Shown piece by piece: positions 23,601 through 32,247 of a DNA stretch of 64,000 bases. This stretch comes from Micromonospora sp045209745 (GTDB taxonomy: Bacteria > Actinomycetota > Actinomycetes > Mycobacteriales > Micromonosporaceae). Each line of letters starts with the position of its first letter. The first letter of the stretch is position 1. Where the stretch lies: contig NZ_CP109273.1 in assembly GCF_045209745.1 (NCBI RefSeq), positions 6,572,001-6,636,000 of the forward strand, written 5' to 3'. Under the pieces are notes generated by a model. That model was given only the letters and a program-made list of their open reading frames with translations, was not told where the DNA came from and did no database searches. Position numbers and translations under genes: made by a program.

Positions 23601-24610
23601 GCGGGCCGGCGCGTCGGCGCGGCACCGGCACGGTCAGCTCGCCGGTGTCCCGCCGGGTGCTCGTGGACGAGGAGTTCGTGCTGCTCGTCGAGGCCGCCGT
23701 GCCCGACCTCGACCTGGCCGAATGGCTCGCCGGCAGGCGCGCGGACCTGCTGCGGGATCTGGACCGCTACGGGGCGGTGTTCTTCCGCGGCTTCGAGGTG
23801 CGCACCCCCGACGACTTCAGCCAGGCCGCCCGGGCGGTCAGCCCGGACCTGCTCGGCTACCTGGAACGGGCCGCACCCCGGCACGAGGTCGCCGACCGGG
23901 TGTTCACCTCCACCGAGTTCAACGCCGAGCAGTGGATCCCGCTGCACCACGAAATGTCGTACTCGCACAACTGGCCCAGCTACCTCTACTTCTGGTGCGC
24001 GCAACCAGCCACCGGCAGCGGCGGGGCCACCCCGCTGACCAGCGAACGGGTCATCACCCCGCTGATCCCCGCCGACCTGCGGGAACGGTTTCTCCGCTCC
24101 GGGGTCTGCTACGTGCGCAACTACGGCCCGCACCTGGACCTGCCCTGGCAGGAGGCGTTCCAGACCACCGACCGGGCCGAGGTGGAGGCGTACTGCGCCG
24201 CGTCGGCGACCGAGTTCACCTGGCTCGGTGCCGACGGGCTACGGACCCGGGCCCGGCGGCAGGCGGTCGCCACGCACCCGCGTACCGGGGAGACGGTGTG
24301 GTTCAACCACGCCCACCTGTTCCACGTGTCGAACATGCCGGCGGAGGTGTCCGGCGCGCTGAGACGCGAGTACGGCCCGGAAGGGCTGCCCCGCAACGCG
24401 TACTTCGGCGACGGTGCACCGATCCCCGACGAGCTGGTCACCGGGCTCCGCGACCTGTATCGGGAACACGCGGTGTCGGTTCCCTGGCAGCGCGGCGACG
24501 TGCTGGTGGTGGACAACTTCCTGGCGACCCACGGTCGCGAACCCTTCAGCGGCGACCGGCAGATCCTGGTCGCCATGTCCGACCTCTACATCAACCGGAG
24601 CGTCCTGTGA
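23597..24610 (+). CDS. TauD/SyrP-like Fe(II)/2-oxoglutarate dioxygenase 2
   Basis: This 337-residue paralogue of the preceding enzyme overlaps it by ATGA. The metal triad is His117-x-Glu119 (PLHHEMSYSHNWP) and His312 (LATHGREPF). The HEMSYSHNWP stretch is closer to the SyrP-type pattern than the first copy. The two share the same layout, including the FRGF segment and a WFNHA segment, but have diverged enough to suggest different substrates or positions. Its stop overlaps the GTG start of the next NRPS (GTGA). Expected role: beta- or gamma-hydroxylation of a carrier-bound amino acid, or desaturation. Confidence 0.88.
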   Translation: MSGPARRRGTGTVSSPVSRRVLVDEEFVLLVEAAVPDLDLAEWLAGRRADLLRDLDRYGAVFFRGFEVRTPDDFSQAARAVSPDLLGYLERAAPRHEVADRVFTSTEFNAEQWIPLHHEMSYSHNWPSYLYFWCAQPATGSGGATPLTSERVITPLIPADLRERFLRSGVCYVRNYGPHLDLPWQEAFQTTDRAEVEAYCAASATEFTWLGADGLRTRARRQAVATHPRTGETVWFNHAHLFHVSNMPAEVSGALRREYGPEGLPRNAYFGDGAPIPDELVTGLRDLYREHAVSVPWQRGDVLVVDNFLATHGREPFSGDRQILVAMSDLYINRSVL

Positions 24611-27600
24611 ACGGCTACCGTCTGTCCCCCGTCCAGCGACTCGCCTGGTCCGGGAAGCAGGATCTGGTCCGGGCGCGGGTGCGGCTCGACCGCCCGCTGG
24701 ACCGGGCCCGGCTGCAGACCGCCCTGGACGCGGTGGTGGCCCGGCACGAAGCGCTGCGCCTGACCCTGGTGCACCACCCGGGCCTGCGGGTGCCGATGCA
24801 GGACGTCGACGACAGCCGCACCGTCACCCTCGGCGCGCAGGGCGAGCTGTCGGTCACCCTCACCGACGATGCCCTGGAGCTGACCGCCACACCGCTGATC
24901 GCCGACCCGGCCAGCCTGCGCCTGATCCTCGCCGACCTTGCCCGGGCGTACGCCGGCGAGGCTCTGCCGGAGGACCCGGAGGCACTGCAGTTCCTCGACG
25001 TCGCCGAGTGGCAGCTTGAGGAGCGTGAGCAGGCGCCGGCCGCCGGCACACCTACCGCGCCGGCCGCGCGGCTGGTCACCCCGCACGGGGGCGACCCGAG
25101 CACCGTGGTCTCCGCGACCGTGTCGGCCGCCGAGCTGACCGACGTGGCGCGGGCCGCCGGCGTCGAGCCGTCCACCGTGCTGCTGGCCGCGTGGGCGCTC
25201 GCGGTGTCCCGCCGGGCCGAGGGGCCGGAGGGCGCCGACGAGGTGGACCTGGTGCTGGCCCGGTGGAGCGACGGGCGCCAGGCCGCCGGGACGGCCGAGG
25301 TGGTGGGCCCGCTGGGCGGCTACGGCCCGCTCCGGTTGGCCCTGCCGCTGCCCGCCGCACCCGCCGAACTGCTGGCCCTCGTCCACGCCGCCGAGACCAC
25401 CGCCGACGACACGTTCCACCTGGTCGACCCGGTGGACGAGCAGTCCGAGGCGGTCGCCGGCTTCGCGGCGCCGCCCACCGCCGCCCCGGCCACGGTGGCC
25501 GGACTCGCTGGCGTCGTCGTGGAGGTCGCCACCCCACCGGCAGCGGCCGGTCCGCAACTGACCGCACTGACCGACGGCGACCGGATCACCCTGGCCGTGG
25601 TCGGCGGCCAGTGGCTGCTCGACGCGGTGCTGGCGACCCTGCGGACCCTGCCCGCCGCGCTCACCACCGCCGCCGCGCCGGCCGTGCTCGGCGACGCCGA
25701 GGCCCGCTGGCTGGCCGACGCGGCGGGGGCGCCGTCGGAGACGCCGACGCGTACCCTCGTCGACCTTTTCGACGCGGGCCTCGCGGGAATGGACCAGCAG
25801 GCCGTGGCGGTGGTCGACGCGGACGGCGCGTACACGGTCGGTGAGCTGCGGGAGCGGGCCGCGCGGGTGGCCGGCGCGCTGGCCACGCGCGGCCGGTCGG
25901 GCACCCCGGTCGGGGTGCTGGCCGCCCGGTCGCGGGACACGGTCGTGGCGTTCCTCGGCGTGCTGCGCGCCGGGGCGATCTTCGTTCCGCTGGACCCGGA
26001 AGCCCCGGCGTCCCGGCTCGCCGCCCAGGCCCGCGCGGTCGGCGCGGAGATCGTCGTTGGCGATGGCGGCCCGGCGACCGTGACAGTCGACGACCTCGTC
26101 GCGGCCGGCGACCGACCGCCCGCCGCGGTGCCGGCTCCGAGCGACCCGGCGTACGTCATCTTCACCTCCGGCTCCACCGGCGAGCCCCGCCCGGTACAGG
26201 TGTCGCACGGTGCTGCCGCGCACCTGGCCGACGCCCTGGAGCGAGTCGTGTACGCGGACAGCCGCCCCGGCCTGCGCGTGGCGGTGAACGCCCCGCTCAC
26301 CTTCGACGCCGCGGTGAAGCAGCTTGTGCAGCTCGGCCACAACCGCAGCCTCTATCTGGTGCCCGAACAGGCCCGCCGGGACGGGGCCGTGCTGGCCGCC
26401 ACGCTGGCCGAACATGACGTCGACGTGCTCGACCTGACCCCCTCCCAACTGCGCATCCTGCTCGCCGGGGCGGGCGACACCCGGCTGCCCGGCCTGCTGC
26501 TGCTCGGCGGGGAGGCGATCGCGGCGGACCTGTGGGAGACGGTGGCGGCGCTGCCCGGCGTCCGCGCGGTCAACCTGTACGGCCCGACGGAGTGCACCGT
26601 GGACACGAGCGCCGCGCAGGTGCGTGCCGGGGACGCCCCGACCATCGGCCGGCCGCTGCCCGGCGTCGCCGTGTGGGTGCTCGACGAGCAGCTACGGCCG
26701 GTGCCCCCGGGCGTGGCCGGGGAGCTCTGCGTCAGCGGACCCCAGCTCGCCGACGGATACCGGGGCGACCCGGAGGCCACCGCGCGGCGGTTCGTGTCCG
26801 TGGCGCTGCCGTCCGGGCGCACCGAGCGGGTGTACCGCACCGGCGACCGGGTCCGCTTCGACGCCGACCGGCGGCTGCGCTACCTGGGCCGACTGGACGA
26901 CCAGGTGAAGATCCGCGGATTCCGGGTGGAGCCCGGCGAGGTGGCCGCGGCCCTGCGCGAGCACCCGGAGGTCGCCGACGCCGCCGTGGTGGCCCGCGAC
27001 GACGACGGACAGGGTGCTCGGCTCGTCGCCTACGTGCGGCCGGGCGGCCCGCCGGTCGACGTCGACCGCGTCGCGGGGGTCAACCCACACGAAACCCGCT
27101 ACCTGTACGACGAGATCTTCGTCCAGCAGGTCTACCTGCGCGACGGGATCGTGCTGCGGCCCGGGGCCACCGTGCTCGACGTGGGCGCGAACATCGGCAT
27201 GTTCTCGCTGTTCGTGCACTCGGTCTGCCCGGACGCGACGATCCACGCGTTCGAGCCGGTGCCGTCGGTGGCGGACGTGCTGCGCCGCAACGTCGCCGAG
27301 TTCGGCGTACCGGCCACCGTGCACGGGGTTGGGCTGTCCCGGGCGGCGCGGGACGTTTCCTTCACCTACTACCCGGGCTACTCGATGATGTCGGGCCACG
27401 CCGCGTACGCCGATCCGGACGCCGAGGTGGCGGTGATCAAACGGTTCCTCGCCAACGAGCGGGACGCCGGCGCGGACGCGCGCGACGTGCTGCTCGACCG
27501 GGTCGACGAACTGCTCGCGGACCGCTTCGCCGGTCGGGAGCTCACTGTGCCGGTCCGGCCGCTGTCGGCTGTCCTTGACGAGATCGCCCCGGCGCGGATC

Positions 27601-29907
27601 GACCTGCTGAAGATCGACGTGCAGCGCGCCGAGGCGGACGTGCTCGCCGGGCTGGAGGATCGACACTGGCCGCTGGTCGCTCAGGTCGCCATGGAGGTGC
27701 ACGACGCGGCCGGCACCGACACCGAGGGCAGGCTGGCCGAGTTGGTCGCCCTCTTCGAGGCGCGGGGCTTCGACGTGGTGACCCGGCAGGACGACCTGCT
27801 GGCCGGCACCGACCGACACACCCTGCACGCCGTACGGCCCGAGTACGCGGCCGATCCGCGCCCCGCCGTGGTCGTCCCGGCCGGACCGGCGGCCGGGCCC
27901 CTCGACGAGCGGCTCACCGGCTGGCTCGCCGACCGGCTCCCAGCCCACCTGGTGCCGGCCGCGGTGGTGCTCCTCGACGAGCTGCCGCTGACTGTCAACG
28001 GCAAGCTCGACCGGGCGGCGCTGCCCGCGCCCCGCCTCGACCGGCCGCATGCCGGCACGGCGGTCGCGCCCGCGGACCGGGCCGAGGAGATCCTGGTCGA
28101 GGCGTGGCGGGAAGTTCTGGGAGCGGCGGCCGTCGGCGTGACCGACTCGTTCTTCGCGCTCGGCGGCGACTCCATCCGCAGCATTCAGATGCAGGTCGCG
28201 GCGAACAAGCGCGGGCTGTCCTTCCGGCTCGGCGACATCTTCACGTACCAGACGATCCGCGAGCTGGTCACGCACGGTCAGATCACCTTCGGCGCCACCG
28301 ACGCGGTCGGCGCGACGGTGGCGGTGGAACCGGCCGGACGCTGCACGCTGGTGGCCGACGCCGACCGGGCACTGCTGCCCGCCGGGCTCGCCGACGCGTA
28401 CCCGATGACCACCCTCCAGCAGGGCATGGTCTACCACTGTGAGCTGACCGGCGACCCGGCGATGTACCACAACGTCACCGCGCACCGGATCGCCGCGCCG
28501 CTGGACGAGCCCGCCCTGCGGCGCGCGCTGGCCGGTCTGGTGGCCGCCCACCCGGTCCTGCGGACCGGGTTCGCACTGGGCGCGTACTCCGAGCCGTTGC
28601 AACTCGTGCACGCCGACGTGCCGGTCGAGATGCCGGTGACGGACCTGGCCGGCGCCGACCCGCAGACCCGCCGGGCCCGGATCGACGAGCTCGTCGCGGC
28701 CGAACGGGTACGCCCCTTCGACTGGGCCCGTCCCCCGCTGCTGCGTCTGCACGCCGTCCGGGAGGACGCCGACGCCTTCACTCTGATCATCGCCGAGCAC
28801 CACGCCATCCTCGACGGCTGGAGTCTGCACCTGTTCCGCACCGACCTGCTCGCCGCGTACGACCGGGAGCGGGCCGGCACGACGCACCAGGCCCGCCCCG
28901 GCCTGCCGTTTCGGGAGTACGTGGCCGCCGAGCGACGCGCTCGGGCCGAGGAGGCCACCCGCCGGTTCTGGCTGGACGGCCCGGGCGCGGCGCCGCCGCT
29001 GCTGCTCGGTGGGGCGGACCCACGGACCACCACCACCCAACAGGTGCCGCTGAGAGCGGGCACCACCGACGTGGTCACCGAGGCGGCGCGGGCCGCCGGG
29101 GTGCCAGTCAAGTCCTGGCTGCTCGCCATCCACCTGCGAATGGTCGGCGAGCTCGCCGGTCGGGACGACGTGATCAGCGGACTGGTGGTCGGCGGCCGGC
29201 CAGAGGGAGAGGGCAGCGACGCCACCCTCGGGCTGTTTCTCAACACCCTGCCGGTCAGCGTGAAGCTGGGCACCCGCTCGCCGGCCGAGCTGGCGGCCGA
29301 GGTGTGGCGGGTCGAACGGGACATGATGGGGCACCATCGCTTCCCGCTCGCTGAGATCGTCCGCGCCGGAGGGGCCGGGCCGCGCTTCGACCACTTCTTC
29401 AACTGGACCCACTTCCCGAACGGACCGGCCGGCGGCGGAACCCGCATCGTGGACAGTCGGGGCGTCACCGTAGACGTGGCGTTCAGCCTCGCCGTCGACG
29501 CCGAACTGGACCCGGACAGCGGCCGCCTGGCCCTCACCCTCCAGTACGACCACCGCAACGTCACCGCGGACCGGGTGGACACCTTCGCCGACGGCTTCCG
29601 CCGGCTGCTCGCGGCCGACCCGGACGCGCCGCTGCCCGCCGTATCCACCGGCGGACAGGCGGCCGACGGCGACGCGCGGGCGCGGTGGGCGACCCGGGTG
29701 GCGGCGGCCTGGCAGGAGGTGCTCGGGGTCGCACCGGGTGATCCGGCGACCGGCTGGTCGGCCGCCGGCGGGGACTCGCTGCGCGCGTTGCGCCTGGTCA
29801 CCGTGCTGCGGCAGCGCCACGGCAGCGACCTCACGCTGCCCGAGTTCGTGACGCTGGGCAGTTACGGTAGCCTGGTGGACCGAATGGTCCAAAAGGAGCG
29901 ACAGTGA
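24607..29907 (+). CDS. NRPS with degenerate C domain, methyltransferase-interrupted A domain and terminal C-T (C*-A[MT]-T-C-T)
   Basis: The start is GTG 24607 overlapping the previous stop; the product is 1766 aa. The N-terminal C-like region (aa 1-385) lacks HHxxxDG: the matching place reads TPLIADP, so catalysis is unlikely. The A domain (about 385-813 and 1097-1142) has YVIFTSGSTGEPRP and NLYGPTE. It is split between motifs A8 and A9 by an FkbM-type methyltransferase (about 817-1077). The specificity code, D-A-K-D-L-G-L-V-D-K, differs from the known glutamate code DAKDLGVVDK at one position. Next come T (LGGDS, Ser1189), a second C domain with EHHAILDGW at 1397-1405, which looks active, and a last T (AGGDSL, Ser1724). 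The final C-T pair has no A domain, so its carrier must be loaded in trans or skipped. The stop overlaps the PLP enzyme gene. Confidence 0.93.
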   Translation: MNGYRLSPVQRLAWSGKQDLVRARVRLDRPLDRARLQTALDAVVARHEALRLTLVHHPGLRVPMQDVDDSRTVTLGAQGELSVTLTDDALELTATPLIADPASLRLILADLARAYAGEALPEDPEALQFLDVAEWQLEEREQAPAAGTPTAPAARLVTPHGGDPSTVVSATVSAAELTDVARAAGVEPSTVLLAAWALAVSRRAEGPEGADEVDLVLARWSDGRQAAGTAEVVGPLGGYGPLRLALPLPAAPAELLALVHAAETTADDTFHLVDPVDEQSEAVAGFAAPPTAAPATVAGLAGVVVEVATPPAAAGPQLTALTDGDRITLAVVGGQWLLDAVLATLRTLPAALTTAAAPAVLGDAEARWLADAAGAPSETPTRTLVDLFDAGLAGMDQQAVAVVDADGAYTVGELRERAARVAGALATRGRSGTPVGVLAARSRDTVVAFLGVLRAGAIFVPLDPEAPASRLAAQARAVGAEIVVGDGGPATVTVDDLVAAGDRPPAAVPAPSDPAYVIFTSGSTGEPRPVQVSHGAAAHLADALERVVYADSRPGLRVAVNAPLTFDAAVKQLVQLGHNRSLYLVPEQARRDGAVLAATLAEHDVDVLDLTPSQLRILLAGAGDTRLPGLLLLGGEAIAADLWETVAALPGVRAVNLYGPTECTVDTSAAQVRAGDAPTIGRPLPGVAVWVLDEQLRPVPPGVAGELCVSGPQLADGYRGDPEATARRFVSVALPSGRTERVYRTGDRVRFDADRRLRYLGRLDDQVKIRGFRVEPGEVAAALREHPEVADAAVVARDDDGQGARLVAYVRPGGPPVDVDRVAGVNPHETRYLYDEIFVQQVYLRDGIVLRPGATVLDVGANIGMFSLFVHSVCPDATIHAFEPVPSVADVLRRNVAEFGVPATVHGVGLSRAARDVSFTYYPGYSMMSGHAAYADPDAEVAVIKRFLANERDAGADARDVLLDRVDELLADRFAGRELTVPVRPLSAVLDEIAPARIDLLKIDVQRAEADVLAGLEDRHWPLVAQVAMEVHDAAGTDTEGRLAELVALFEARGFDVVTRQDDLLAGTDRHTLHAVRPEYAADPRPAVVVPAGPAAGPLDERLTGWLADRLPAHLVPAAVVLLDELPLTVNGKLDRAALPAPRLDRPHAGTAVAPADRAEEILVEAWREVLGAAAVGVTDSFFALGGDSIRSIQMQVAANKRGLSFRLGDIFTYQTIRELVTHGQITFGATDAVGATVAVEPAGRCTLVADADRALLPAGLADAYPMTTLQQGMVYHCELTGDPAMYHNVTAHRIAAPLDEPALRRALAGLVAAHPVLRTGFALGAYSEPLQLVHADVPVEMPVTDLAGADPQTRRARIDELVAAERVRPFDWARPPLLRLHAVREDADAFTLIIAEHHAILDGWSLHLFRTDLLAAYDRERAGTTHQARPGLPFREYVAAERRARAEEATRRFWLDGPGAAPPLLLGGADPRTTTTQQVPLRAGTTDVVTEAARAAGVPVKSWLLAIHLRMVGELAGRDDVISGLVVGGRPEGEGSDATLGLFLNTLPVSVKLGTRSPAELAAEVWRVERDMMGHHRFPLAEIVRAGGAGPRFDHFFNWTHFPNGPAGGGTRIVDSRGVTVDVAFSLAVDAELDPDSGRLALTLQYDHRNVTADRVDTFADGFRRLLAADPDAPLPAVSTGGQAADGDARARWATRVAAAWQEVLGVAPGDPATGWSAAGGDSLRALRLVTVLRQRHGSDLTLPEFVTLGSYGSLVDRMVQKERQ
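27055..27835 (+). other. FkbM-family methyltransferase domain inserted in the A domain
   Basis: The insertion has the SAM-binding motif VLDVGANIGMFS (about aa 857), then HAFEPVPS and a late LLKIDVQRAEADVL, all typical of FkbM methyltransferases. It interrupts the adenylation domain after RLDDQVKIRGFRVEPGE (A8) and before LPAHLVPA (A9). Interrupted A domains such as KtzH carry methyltransferases at a similar place, and KtzH O-methylates a side chain. With a glutamate code here, a side-chain methyl ester is one possible outcome. Confidence 0.85.
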
Positions 29908-31082
29908 CCGGTTTCAGCACCAGCGCCGTGCACGCCGACGACGGACTGATCCCCGGTGGAGCGGTGGCGCCGCCGATCATGCAGAGCGTGACCTTCAGCG
30001 CCGAATCCGACGAGCAGTTCACCGCGATCGCCACCGAGACGCGGGGCAGTGGCTTCTACACGCGCTACGGCAACCCGAACCACGCCCAGGTGGCAGCCGT
30101 CGTCGCCGAGCTGGAAGGCGCGGAGACGGGCCTGGTCACCGCCTCCGGGATGGGCGCGATCAGCACCGTCGCACTGGCCCTGCTCTCCGCCGGCGACCAC
30201 GTGGTGGTGCAGCGCAGCACGTACGGTGGCACCACCTCGCTCGCCACCGGACTGCTGCCACGGTTCGGGGTGTCGTACACCCAGGTCGACCAGACCGACA
30301 CCGTGGCGTTCGAACGGGCGTTCCAGCCGCGGACCCGCCTCGTGCTGGTGGAGACGCCGAGCAATCCGCTGCTGGAGCTGACCGACCTGACAGCCGTGGT
30401 GGAGCTGGCCCATGCGGCCGGCGCGCTGGTGGTGGTCGACAACACCTTCGCCACGCCGATCAACCAGCGTCCGATGGCTGCCGGGGCGGACCTGGTCTGG
30501 CACAGCGGCACCAAGTTCCTCGGCGGTCACTCCGACGTGTCGGCCGGGGTGGTCGTCGGCTCCGCCGAGCTGGTCGAGCGGGTGTGGCAGACGGCCATCG
30601 TCACCGGCAGCACCCTCGGCCCGGTGGACGCGTGGCTGCTGCTGCGCGGCATCCGTACGCTGCCGCTTCGGGTCGAGCGGCACAACGCCAACGCCCTCGC
30701 CCTGGCCCGCGCCCTGGAGGAGCACCCGGCGGTGGCCCGGGTCCGCTACCCGGGGCTGCCGTCGCACCCGCAGCACGCGCTGGCGGGCCGACAGATGACC
30801 GGCTTCGGCGGGGTGTTCAGCGTCGACCTGAGGGCGGGCCGGGCGGGTGCCGCCGCGCTGCTGACCGGGCTGCGGCTGGCCACACGAGCGGCCAGCCTGG
30901 GCAGCGTCAGCACGCTGGTGGTGCACCCCCGGTCGATGTGGGCGGGCATCGTGGACGCCGAGCAGTTGGCCGCCACCGGCATAGGGGACGGGCTGGTGCG
31001 CGTCTCCACCGGCATCGAGGACACCGCCGACCTGGTGGACGACTTTCTCGCGGCGGCGGACAGGGCGACCGCGGTGGGGTAG
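29904..31082 (+). CDS. Cys/Met metabolism PLP-dependent enzyme (cystathionine gamma-synthase/lyase-like)
   Basis: The 392-residue fold-type I PLP enzyme starts at GTG 29904, overlapping the NRPS stop, with AAAGGAG upstream. The PLP lysine is K204 in WHSGTKFLGGHSDV. YTRYGNPNHAQ, TASGMGAIST, VETPSNPLLE and VDNTFATP are the family landmarks. In primary metabolism such enzymes do gamma-replacement, or beta- or gamma-elimination, on homoserine esters, cystathionine or methionine. As the last gene of the NRPS operon it more likely makes or tailors an unusual amino-acid building block, for example by gamma-substitution. It could also load or modify the residue on the A-less C-T unit. The exact substrate cannot be read. 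A simple sulfur-metabolism role is the alternative. Confidence 0.9.
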   Translation: MTGFSTSAVHADDGLIPGGAVAPPIMQSVTFSAESDEQFTAIATETRGSGFYTRYGNPNHAQVAAVVAELEGAETGLVTASGMGAISTVALALLSAGDHVVVQRSTYGGTTSLATGLLPRFGVSYTQVDQTDTVAFERAFQPRTRLVLVETPSNPLLELTDLTAVVELAHAAGALVVVDNTFATPINQRPMAAGADLVWHSGTKFLGGHSDVSAGVVVGSAELVERVWQTAIVTGSTLGPVDAWLLLRGIRTLPLRVERHNANALALARALEEHPAVARVRYPGLPSHPQHALAGRQMTGFGGVFSVDLRAGRAGAAALLTGLRLATRAASLGSVSTLVVHPRSMWAGIVDAEQLAATGIGDGLVRVSTGIEDTADLVDDFLAAADRATAVG

Positions 31083-31144
31083 CCCGGTGGAGTGGCCGTC
31101 CCGCCTCGAAACGGGTGCCGTCGGGCAACCAGGCCACGGATTCG

Positions 31145-31297
31145 ATGCCGAGCACCGACCTCACCTACGACGGGGCCCTCGACGAGGTCGTCGCCGATCC
31201 GGAGTTCGCTGTCGACCGGCCGTCAGGGGTCTACTCTGAAGATCTACCGACACTTCAGGTGACGCTCCGACGGCAACTCGGGAAGGGCCCGACGTGA
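31145..31297 (+). CDS. Possible small ORF (50 aa), uncertain
   Basis: A 50-codon frame starting ATG 31145 (MPSTDLTYDGALDEVVADPE) ends in a GTGA overlap with the next gene, an arrangement common for coupled genes. No ribosome site is obvious and no family is recognised. Codon third positions become less GC-biased in the last third. It may be the tail of a decayed gene. The rest of 31083-31293 shows nothing I can name. Confidence 0.25.
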   Translation: MPSTDLTYDGALDEVVADPEFAVDRPSGVYSEDLPTLQVTLRRQLGKGPT

Positions 31298-32175
31298 ACG
31301 CAGACACCCCCGACGGCTCAGCTGCACTGATGCCCGCCGCGTTCATCGGCCATGGCAACCCCATGAACGCTCTCGAGGTCAACCGATACACCACCTCGTG
31401 GAAGGCCTTCGGCGCCGCGGTGCCTCGGCCCCGTGTCATCCTGGTCATCAGCGCGCATTGGTACACCAACGCCACCGCCGTCACCGCGATGCCCCGGCCG
31501 CGGACCATCCACGACTTCTACGGCTTCCCACAGGCGTTGTTCGAGGTGCAGTACCCCGCGCCGGGGCTGCCCGAGCTGGTTACGGAGATCAGCGACGCAG
31601 TTCACCCGACCTGGGTCGGTACCGACCTCGACAGCTGGGGCATTGACCACGGCACCTGGTCTGTCTTGACGCACGCTTTCCCTGACGCCTCGGTCCCGGT
31701 CGTACAGCTCAGCATCAACGCCGACAAGCCCTTGGACTACCATTTCCAGCTCGGCGCCAAACTCGCTCCACTGAGACAGCGCGGAGTGCTCATCATCGCC
31801 AGCGGCAACGTCGTGCACAACCTACGCGGCATGGACTGGAAGCTGACCGACGACGGCTACGACTGGGCCCAGCGCTTCGACGAGGACGCCAAAACCCGCA
31901 TGTTGACCAATCCGGGCGAGTTCGCGACGCTCGACGCCCACCGCGACTTCCGCCACGCGGTGCCGACACCGGATCACTTCATTCCCGCGCTCTACCTCGC
32001 CGGTCTGGCCGCGACCGCCGACGCACCGGACACCGACGTCCTCGTGCACGGCTACGCCTACGGATCGTTGTCGATGACGGCCTACACGCTCGGGCTTCCC
32101 TGCCCCGACGCAGCTGGCGAAGGCGGATCCCCACAGCCGCCCGACGATCTGCCGCCCGACGGCTCGAACATCTAG
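31294..32175 (+). CDS. YgiD-like extradiol ring-cleavage dioxygenase (4,5-DOPA dioxygenase family)
   Basis: The 293-residue class III extradiol (LigB/YgiD) protein starts at GTG 31294 with GGGAAGG upstream. Metal-ligand histidines are visible in FIGHGNPMNA, ISAHWYTN, NVVHNLRG and TPDHFIPAL. IDHGTWSVL is another family landmark. The enzyme opens catechol rings such as DOPA using a divalent metal and O2. It is separated from the NRPS operon by about 210 bases and no DOPA-like unit is predicted there, so I do not assign it to the cluster. The C-terminal 20 residues are Pro/Asp-rich and probably disordered. Confidence 0.88.
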   Translation: MNADTPDGSAALMPAAFIGHGNPMNALEVNRYTTSWKAFGAAVPRPRVILVISAHWYTNATAVTAMPRPRTIHDFYGFPQALFEVQYPAPGLPELVTEISDAVHPTWVGTDLDSWGIDHGTWSVLTHAFPDASVPVVQLSINADKPLDYHFQLGAKLAPLRQRGVLIIASGNVVHNLRGMDWKLTDDGYDWAQRFDEDAKTRMLTNPGEFATLDAHRDFRHAVPTPDHFIPALYLAGLAATADAPDTDVLVHGYAYGSLSMTAYTLGLPCPDAAGEGGSPQPPDDLPPDGSNI

Positions 32176-32247
32176 GGTTGTGCGCGACCTGACGGCAAGC
32201 ACCTACTCGGCGCCGCGCCCGCGATCATGCTGTCAGAAGGAGCCTCC

